Of a stretch of DNA of 64,000 nucleotides, positions 10,815-20,000 are shown in pieces (position 1 is the stretch's first letter; each line of letters starts with the position of its first letter). A model generated the notes under the pieces. The model saw only the letters and a program-made list of their open reading frames with translations, searched no databases and had not been told where the DNA came from. The DNA lies in the NCBI RefSeq assembly GCF_017562075.2, contig NW_024427592.1, positions 212,501 to 276,500 on the forward strand, read 5' to 3'. The DNA comes from Anopheles merus. Lineage: Eukaryota; Arthropoda; Insecta; Diptera; Culicidae. The position numbers and the translations under genes were made by a program.

Positions 10815-11976
10815 CTAATACAGTCCATCTTTTTCTTTAGCAACCGTTGCTAGGAAACCTTCGCATTCCACTACACAGCCTCGGGTTTCATCAAACGTTA
10901 CCTTCGCTCCTTTGTTGACGAGTTTTCCAACAGAAATCAAATTCGATTCTAATTCCGGGACATAATACACGTCGTTCAGAGTAATCTTCCGTCGATCTCC
11001 ATTTTCGTCAGAGTAGTACAAATGACCGGAACCAACACCCTTGACAACCGTCTCATTGCCATCGGCTAGAGTGATGCTCACACCTGTGCTTTGTTTGAAC
11101 TCATCGAAGAATGCTCGATCGCAACATATATGTGAGGTGGCTCCAGAGTCAATTATCCAAGACTTTGGTTGCTCTCGTTTTTTGGATACCACGCCTACTG
11201 TAAACGAAAATTCAGAAAATATTGCTACTTTACCCTTAGGCTTGGGCTTGAAAGACTCTCTTTGTCCAACGGAAGAAGAACAATTTCCATTTTTCCTCGA
11301 ATAATCACGCATCGTACTAGATGTAGACGTATTATTCGATCCCATCGGACAATCACGTTTCATATGCCCGGGTTTTCGACATCGATGACACGTAATCTTC
11401 TTCTCAGGACCAACGCGTAAGATGGATTCGCTTTGATGGGATTTCTCCATCCTGCGCTTCATCTAACAGCTTACTTTTCACCAATTCCATGGTCAGGTCG
11501 TCGTCCGAACGAGTTTCCAACGTCGTTGTGAGATGATCGTAGGATTCTGGCATACTTTTCAGAACCATGGCCACTTTCAAGCTCGAATCCAGTTCCTGGC
11601 CCGCGTTCATCAGACTTGAGAAAAGTTCATCCATTCGAAACAAATGCGCCTCCATGTCACCGCTTTCGTCGTACTCCGCCTTGCAGAGTTTCTTCAGGAG
11701 CGATACCTTAGTAGACATCGTCGTTTTTTGATGATGTTTCTGGAGTACATCCCACGTACCTTTGGCCGTCTTGCAGTCACGGATCAAAGGGTGCTGGCAG
11801 TCATCCACAAGAAGAGCGATCGTAGTCCGGGCTTTAGCGTCACCTTCCTTCCAGGATTCGGTCAATGGTTCAGGGGCGGCCGTTGACACGAACTTCCACA
11901 GGTTTTCCTGGCCTAGCAACATTTCGACTTTGAATCGCCATGTTTCATATCCACCGCTACGCAGCTTCTCGATACA
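10815..11976 (-). pseudogene. Copia gag and protease
   Basis: Gag (11404-11976) begins without a Met: the LTR runs directly into FCIEKLRSGGYETWRF, the usual gag N-terminal region. The second frame (10815-11462) holds the CCHC knuckle CHRCRKPGHMKRDC and the protease active site IDSGATSHI. The two frames overlap by 59 bp with a shift, and the second ends in a TGA right before the integrase finger region. Confidence 0.87.
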
Positions 11977-12097
11977 AAACTTAACACAGTAAATGTGGAC
12001 TATTCTCTTCTAGTGATGAAAGAGAACTAAACCTTTATTGAACATTTATATGACTACTATGATGAAAGAATCAATCATGCATGCTTGGATTCCTTCA
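11977..12097 (-). repeat. Copia 5' LTR
   Basis: Counterpart of 7898-8018, with two or three substitutions in the shared part. The inner edge (about 11977-11983) no longer matches TGTTGTA and is followed at once by gag codons; this marks a deletion of the PBS and leader. Confidence 0.88.
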
Positions 12098-12139
12098 GTT
12101 TAACGGTGGAACACCTTAGCATTTTACCTGTTTACCTAC

Positions 12140-12620
12140 CTAAGCTTGTCGAACGATACCATATTTCCCTGGGAACGTTTCTTCCACTATCGCACGTAAC
12201 CATTCCTTCCTCGGACCTTCAGTTATGAAACATAGATCCCCTATTTGAAGCTGCTTACAGGGTTCTAGCCACTTGGTTCGACGGTTTAGTGTTGGTATGT
12301 ATTCTTTCACCCAACGATTCCACATAGCCTCGGAGAGGATCATTCGCTGGTAGCTACTTCTAAAGGCACTTGCTAGATCGGGTATTGTACGCAGATTTTC
12401 TTTGGTTCCAGCCGAGCTACCGATTGTTGTGCAGATGTGTGACCCTCCTGAGCAGCCTCATTCACTCCCTCTTCGCGATGGGTTCCGCGGGAGTTTTCGT
12501 GTGGGACCTCAGGGAAAGGACCGCTTGTTGTTACCCCTTCGTGGGAGTCGTCGCAGGAACATTCCTTCAATTAACGCGGGATTTGATGGATTTCCAGCAT
12601 CTTCTTTGTAGCACTCTCGT
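12140..12620 (-). pseudogene. BEL integrase C-terminal segment
   Basis: 12140-12343 encodes the BEL/Pao integrase end: MWNRWVKEYIPTLNRRTKW, LQIGDLCFI and KEWLRAIVEETFPG..GIVRQA. Upstream to about 12620 the sequence is low-similarity filler joined to the protease by a large deletion; no RT or integrase core can be seen. Downstream the frame continues beyond the copia insertion at 7897. Confidence 0.7.
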
Positions 12621-12624
12621 TGTT

Positions 12625-13420
12625 TAGGCCGTAGAAGGCCCAGCTTTAGGGCGCTTTTCACAGCGATGGGTTCGTTGGGCTGTCCGAACCGTGTCTCTAG
12701 TGGCCGTATCAGGTTCACATCGCTGAGTCCGATTAGCAGGGTGGGTCTAGTCGTCTGCAGCGATGTTGTCGGAAGATTCTGTAGATGAGTAAAAGTACTT
12801 ATCAGTGTGTCGTAATTAAATTTATTAGACGGGAGACTTAGCGGCCGCCCACACCATAAACAAGCTATGTTGTAGCGCAGCCCTCCCCCCTTCGCTGATA
12901 TCTCGAAGCTCACGCGAGGAGACGCTTCTTCTTTCCGGGTTTCGTCGGACGTCCAACAAAGCTCCAATGGATCTGCCTCTCCGTCGAGCCCCAATTGTAG
13001 GGCCAGGTCCGCTTCCACAAGGGTAACCGATGATCCCTCGTTCAGGAAAGCTACAGCATATACGGCTCTTCCATTGTTGTAGACAGTCACGGGAACGATG
13101 CGAAAGATCGCCGATTGTTTCGAGATGTGATGGGCTTGGTAGTGCACCTCTCGATATGTGTTTTGGTCACGGTGCAGCAAGGTATGATGTCATTCGCTGC
13201 ATCCTGGAACACGACACAGGAATCGCGATCGACACGGTTTGGACCCGTTTGTTGAGGCATGTCGTGCAGATTTGTAGTTTCGCCACGCTTTCGCATCGCT
13301 CGTTTAAACACCTCGCAGTGTTTGACAACGTGTCCATGTATGGCGCAAAATAGACACTTGACGTGGCTGGCCTCTTTTTCATGTGCGATTTCGTAGCGCA
13401 TCAAATAATCAAAATAATTA
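12625..13420 (-). pseudogene. BEL gag zinc knuckles and aspartic protease (DUF1758-like)
   Basis: 13300-13400 gives CLFCAIHGHVVKHCEVFK and nearby QICTTCLNK, the CCHC-type knuckles of BEL gag. The 12509-13180 frame has VTVYNNGRAVYAVAFLNEG and SSVTLVE (protease active-site region, with Asn where Asp is usual), then TLLIGLSDVNLIRPLE, typical of the BEL protease domain. The Asp-to-Asn change and several frame breaks show decay. Confidence 0.78.
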
Positions 13421-13498
13421 AAACTGATTGCAATGTGGTTAATTACAATCAAAACAATGTATTAATTAATTTCTTAAAAATATTCAATATATTTTTAG

Positions 13499-13657
13499 GC
13501 TTGGGGCATTACTCACATTTCAATTGTCGATTGCGGACATATTTCCTTATCGAATCCGATAAGACAATCTTTGTATCGGTTCGAAGATACATTAAATGGA
13601 GGGAAACCAAAGGCTTCAACAGTTGCTGAAAGATTATTAGAAATTAATCCATCCGCG
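13499..13657 (+). CDS. Atg7: Atg7 exon a (adenylation domain)
   Basis: 53 codons, phase 0 at both ends. It follows TTTTAG and ends before GTAAAC. The peptide starts AWGITHISIVDCGHISLSNP and covers the nucleotide-binding E1 fold after the glycine loop. Confidence 0.93.
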
Positions 13658-14006
13658 GTAAACAATTCTCTTTTATATTTCTGACTTTCAATGTTTTTAA
13701 GTGAAACTTTAACATTAACAATATCTATTTTTTGTAGAAAATTACCGGAATAAATTTGAAAATTCCCATGCCCGGACATCCCGTTGGACAAGGAAACGAA
13801 GTAAATGAGACAAGAGAGATATTGACCAAGCTTATAAATCTCATACAACAACATGATGTTATTTACTTACTGACGGATTCGCGTGAAAGTCGTTGGTTAC
13901 CAACAATGCTTGGTCGGTTTTATAACAAGGTGAATCATTTAACTCTCACCTCTAAACCGCGTATGAGAGGGACCGCTCTTATATATATATATATATATAT
14001 ATATAT

Positions 14007-14084
<78 letters not shown>

Positions 14085-17000
14085 ATATATTTTGTTGTTG
14101 TTTTGTTCCTTTTTTGTATGACACAGATTGTTATGAATGCAGCTCTCGGATTCGATTCTTACCTTGTTATGCGACATGGATTTCAAAGAAACAACATCAT
14201 GGAAGCAGAAGGCGATACTAATCTCTCATCGACAGTTATTGGAGGATTTCATAAGATCAACTGCTGTGATTTAGGATGTTACTTTTGCAATGACATTGTT
14301 GCTCCTGGGAATGTATGTGTTTTTGTATAGGTTATTCCCGATTTTGTGATGGGTGCAAGCTTTTTATGATTTTCCTTTTATTATCAGTCGATGAAGGACC
14401 GTACATTAGATCAACAGTGCACTGTTACGAGACCAGGTGTATCGAGTATGGCTTCAGCATTAGCAGTAGAATTGATGATATCGATCATTCAACATGGGTA
14501 TGTAAACAGAGATTTATTTAAGTCTAATCGATGTGTTTTAAGAATGGCTTCAGTATAAGCACAATAATTCATGATATCGCTCATTCAACATCGGGATATC
14601 GAATATTGTTTATTTTAAATTTATTAAATATTGTTTATAGTTTAGTGGCTTCGAGGATCGTTTTATACTATTTGCGCTTGGACTGTTCTGTACAAACGGT
14701 GAATCAGGCTATTTTGCATAATTTGCGGATTATTATTTACCTTTAATGTTTGTGTATGTTATCATTGTTTTTAGTAGGAATGGCTTCGGCCGTATTACTT
14801 AACGCTGCATAGTTATGTGAAGCTGAAACTAAAATATTCTAAAAGTCAATGAAAGTCAAGTCCATCATTGGTTTAGGCAGGCCTTCACCGACAATGGCTG
14901 TTATGCCAAAGAAGAAGAATAATGTGTGCGATAGAAGATTTGTGTATACTAGTTAATTTGGTCAATTTATAGGATTCTTCGTCTTCTTTGGCATAACAGA
15001 CAGCCATTGTCGGTGAAGGCCTGCTTCTTCCCAATAGTGAAAGTGAGCTTTTATTTCAGTGACTTATTGTTACCATAACAGGATAGTCAGTCCTACAGTA
15101 CCCCTACCCATACCAGGACACGATGTATTCGGGGCTTGATCCCATGACGGTTACAGGATTAAACAATGTAATTTTACAGATATTTTATAGCTTTAGAATG
15201 CACACAAAGGTCTTTTTAAGACAACGCAAATCGTTAGTGCCTCTTACGCTTTGTTTATATTAGCTTTTTTGAACCAATTAAACCCTTCAAATTCCATTCC
15301 CGCTAGTGATAGGAAACTCATCCATCGAACCCATCATACCGTCAACTCCATTCAATTTTGACCGGAGTTCGATGGGTTTGCTGAAGACTTTTTCTGAGAG
15401 TGAAGATAGTCATGTGTAATTGTGTAAGATAGAGCAATTGGTTCAGACCCCATACCGATCTAGTACTGTTGTCAAATCCATATCCTCTTTCAATTTTTAA
15501 ATAACCCGCAATCAATCTGACACTAATTTCAGGTCTTAAAGTTGGTCAATAACTTACATAGGCCATCTCGAACCCATACCTGCCATGAATCTTATCCTGA
15601 TCCCCTTTTCCATCCATGGTTTTCTGAGCATGGTTACAAGGATCATTTCAAGTACATTGCATCAAATTCAAGAAATAGAGAAAGAAGGCGAATTTCACCC
15701 AGCAACGAATATAAAAAGGGAGAGTTCAATCTAGAGCGTATGGTGTATATCAGAGAGTTGGTGAGAATAATATTCACATAACACGAGTGAAAACAGGTTA
15801 TTTGACGTTTAACGTAAAAGTCGCTTTCGCATATCGCTCAGTATCTTTTCTTGAAAATCGCGCTGTTTATCTCACTATTTTTCGGTTTCTGTATAATCGC
15901 AGTATTTTAGAACACCGTTCGTATATCGTGCAATAGTGCGTTTATCTCTGTGACCCAAAAACTCGCGCATATTTCGCATTTCGGATCGCGTCTGAGTTCA
16001 CGCGTCCTGACCGCCATCGCTCTTGTTGCTGCACTATGGAAATTGCGGAGGCATCTATCAGCTGCTGCCTGTGCGACTCTCCATTTCATCAGCGCTGCCC
16101 TTCGGTTCCCGCTGATCTGTTCCTGCGCATTTCGGAATATAAACAATTACACTGGTGCTGTATTGGCTGCAACAACGTCTTCATGAATCCGTGCACCAAG
16201 TTCGTAAAAGACGCAGCCATGCAATCTGGATTCCAGGCGGCAATAACGACAGTAGCCGAAAGCATCTAGACCGTTATGGAGCCATTGACTAACGAAATTA
16301 AAACTGGGTTTGCACGGATGAGCCAACTTGACCTAAAAACTCCACGTAGCAGTCACCCTCCCGCAAAAATTCGTCGCATAAATCCATCCAAACGTTTGTT
16401 TTCCGATGTCATTAAGGACAATCACGCATTGTTTACATTCGGTGCTACGAGCAATCAAAGAAATAGCCAAAACAACAATACGAAGCGAATTGACGATGTT
16501 CAACGCAAAACTCATGCACCACCTGTGATAACTGGCACAAAAAAGGATATAGCAGCTTTTCCTATCAAAATAGTTCCCGCTCATTCCGCGGTGCAAAAAT
16601 GCGCGTTGTATATTTCCCGGCTCTCTCCCGATACAACCAGTGACCAAATTGTACAAATGGTCAAACAAGCTTTATCCATTGACGATGCTACAGCATACTG
16701 TCTTATTCGCCAGGGTACAAATACGGCTACACTCTCATTCCTGTCGTTTAAAGTGTTAGTGCCTTTTTCACTACGTGACAAGGCTCTTTCCCCTGACACC
16801 TGGCCTCTTGGCCTATCAGTACGTGAATTCATTGACTACCGAACTCAACAGCCTAGTGCAAATTTTCGTATACAACCGCCAATGGGTCTCTCCACCCCTA
16901 CAACTTTGCCTACGGTGCTAAACATTCGGTCACCGCCACTGCTGGATCACACAATTTTATCGGCACACACTCCACGCACATCACCAACACCACAAACCCA

Positions 17001-20000
17001 CTAATATTCACCGGTATTCAGTCCACGCACATCGCGCACACTTACAATCACACAAATCATCCTGACACGACTCAAGAAACGAAGAACACCGGCGATGAAA
17101 CAACTTTAGTAAATAATAATTGCACTTACCAGACGATTGTTTTTCCTACAACAAACAATATTTTTTCTACTGAGGCAGTGCTTGACGAAAGGCGCACGCA
17201 ACTTAATGATCGTGAAACCAAAACAAACCATCGCCAAAGAACGGATACTACACAAACACAATCGCACGGCTATCATGTCAATCCTACAGGGGTCGCCTGC
17301 CGTAATAATACTGACGAACTATTGTTCCTGTACCAAAACGTTAGAGGATTGAAATCTAAATGCAATCAAGTATTTGACTATGTTTCTACAACCCACTATG
17401 ACGTTATTATCCTGACTGAAACATGGTTGGATTCAGCGATTTATTCCTCGGAATTGTTCCCGGATAATTATACAGTGTATAGAACAGACCGCAGCAGCAA
17501 AAATAGTAAAAAATCAATCGGTGGCGGGGTTCTTATTGCCGTTGCTTCACATCTACGTACAATACTTTGTCCTACACAGGATACCGTTGAGCAACTCTGG
17601 GTAAGAGTTTATGGTAATAAACGTACTTTTATCACGGGCGTAGTGTACATTCCTCCAGATTTAGTAAACAACTCTACTACCATGCAAACTATCTGCTCCA
17701 CCATAGATAATATTGCTTGTGCAACCACCGATACGTTTCTCCTATTCGGGGACTTTAACTTCCCCAATCTTTCCTGGAACACCGATGATTCTAATGTTCC
17801 TGCACTTCGAATCAATTATGAGAACTCACGTATTACGGATAACTGTCGCTCTTTGCTTGACTGCATCTACAGTAATGGACTTTCTCAGATCAACTTTATA
17901 CCTAATGCATCGAATAACATTCTCGATCTCATAATTGTCTCTGACGAGATCCTACATTATTGTGCCCCACCGGTGGTGTCACCTTTCCCTATGGTTGCCG
18001 TTGATGTTCATCATCCTCCTGTTGAACTACACTTAACTGGTGCTGGCAATACAGCTCGTTCCTGGCGTTCTACCTCACCAAACCGTGAGTCCGGCACACG
18101 TAACTACAGGCGAACTAACTTTATCCGTCTAGCTGAATTGCTTCAATCTACTGACTGGTCTTTCCTGGAAGGTAATCCGGATGTTAACTCAGCATTGGAA
18201 CTATTTAACACAACACTACTGGCGCTTATATCTGATTGCTGTCCTCTAATGCCACCGCGTCGCAGTCCACCATGGTCTGATGCACGTTTACGCCGTCTAA
18301 AGCAAAACAAAGCGTCATGCTTTCGCTTTTACAGTACAAATGGTACACAACACTCCAAATTAAGGTTCATTGCTGCCCAGAATGTATATAGAAGCTATAA
18401 CAGACAACTTCATACTCGTTATCTCATTCGAGTGAAATTCTCGCTCATCAGACACCCAACACGATTCTGGAGGTATGTTGAATCAAAACGCGGTAACAGC
18501 TCGCTCCCCGATGTTCTCACATATAACAACGTCTCCACAAGCAGTAAGGAAGGCATGTGCAACTTATTTGCTGATCGTTTCAAGGACTGCTTTATTACGG
18601 ATGATGCAAGCTTATCATTAGAAGCAGCTTTAAATAATGTGCCCCGTGATGTTGTTGACATTGACGTACGCGATATTATTATCTCGGTAGATACTGTACT
18701 ACGTGCTCTGCAGCAGGTCAAAACCTCATACAACCCTGGACCCGATGGTATTCCTACGGCAATCCTTGCCAAATGCCGCGAATTTTTAGCAGAGCCTCTG
18801 TCTCAAATCTACCAACTCTCTTTTGCACAAAGTACTGTACCCACGGCCTGGAAATCCTCTGTGATGTTTCCGGTGTACAAAAAAGGGGATAAAAACTCTG
18901 CTGAGAACTACCGCGGTATAACCACCTTGCCTTCTTGTGCCAAGGTGTTTGAGATCGTCATACAAAACTCGCTAATGTATCACTGTCGTTCTTATATTTC
19001 TACACGCCAGCATGGTTTCTTTCCTCGACGCAGTGTTACCACAAACCTGGTGGAATTCGTCTCCAACTGCCATGCAGCCTTTACTTCCGGAGCTCAGATG
19101 GATGCAGTATACACTGATCTTAAGGCTGCGTTTGATCGTGTGAACCATCGCTTGCTGTTGGCTAAGCTCGCCCGGATCGGTCTCTCTACTCCGCTGGTGA
19201 ATTGGTTCCATCCCAAAATATAAAAAAAGCTTGAAGCTTACGAGGACCCCTGAAAGTCATTCATTAGCAAAATGACCACATAGTTTACCAACCATATTCA
19301 AAATGGTGTTTAAATTTTAAAAAAAGTGACTAGTCAGCTTTGGTACATCATGTGCGTTTTAAGCATCTTAAGGTTAGAATACCAGTTCTGATGGTGGTGC
19401 TAAGCGTTTTTAGGATTTTATAAATATCGACATGGTTGCATCAGAATGTCCAAAGAATTTTGTTATGTTTTTGAAAAACGTTATGCAGCAAGTTGGTAAA
19501 TGAGTTGGATATTTTTCAATATTTTGAGTAATAAACTATAAAAAAAATATTAATTATAATAAATTATGGTTTGTAAACACTAAATAGTGAACTCGAAAGG
19601 AATCGACTTCATGTAAGGGTATGAAAAAAATAGTTATACTGTCAGCTTTACGTGAGCGTCTATCGATTTTTTTGATCGATAAATGGTGCTGAGGCCGATA
19701 GAGATAATGTTTCGTCATAGTTCATAGTTCTTAGTGAGGCAGATAGTCATTTAACATTTCGATTTATAAAGATTCGCAAGAATATACATAGATAGAACAC
19801 ATTGTTTACTCACAAAACCCGTTAATTGTATGTGTCAAAAGTCAAACGTATTTAACGTAATTCGTCAAAAATACTTGCGAAAATTTGGTAGTCAACTCTA
19901 CGGTTAATCTGGCGTCCTAAATTACCCCTATCACACCTTATCTTCTTCTTCTTCTTCTTTGGCACCTGTCGGTCAAGGCCTGCCTGTACCCACTAGTGAA

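Larger units (their letters stand above)
7898..12097 (-). mobile_element. Ty1/copia LTR retrotransposon inserted in BEL
   Basis: Complete outline of a copia element on the minus strand. It has two 121-bp LTRs (7898-8018, 11977-12097), flanking 5-bp TSD GTTTA (7893-7897, 12098-12102), and gag-PR-IN-RT-RH in copia order. All ORFs carry stops or frameshifts. The 5' LTR runs straight into gag codons with no primer-binding site or gag ATG, so the leader has been deleted. Apart from that inner edge the LTRs are nearly identical, which suggests a fairly recent insertion despite the coding damage. Confidence 0.93.
7640..13430 (-). mobile_element. Decayed BEL/Pao LTR retrotransposon, split by copia
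   Basis: Two blocks (about 7640-7897 and 12098-13430) are parts of one minus-strand element. Reading across the removed copia insert (7898-12097) gives one continuous integrase tail: TVKLAVIDVE spans the junction. In minus order it has gag zinc-knuckle remnants, a BEL-type aspartic protease region, a scar where RT and most of the integrase are deleted, and the integrase C-terminus. At the 3' end GGGGTAGAGAA may be a polypurine tract before a 3' LTR starting TGTTGACATAAAC; the LTR itself is unproven. Confidence 0.75.

Noticed and set aside
13756..14124. A Tyr-Ile-rich C-terminus continuing the Atg7 exon b frame
   Set aside because: It runs through the GT donor into the (AT)n intron; the Atg7 frame resumes at 14127 after an AG.
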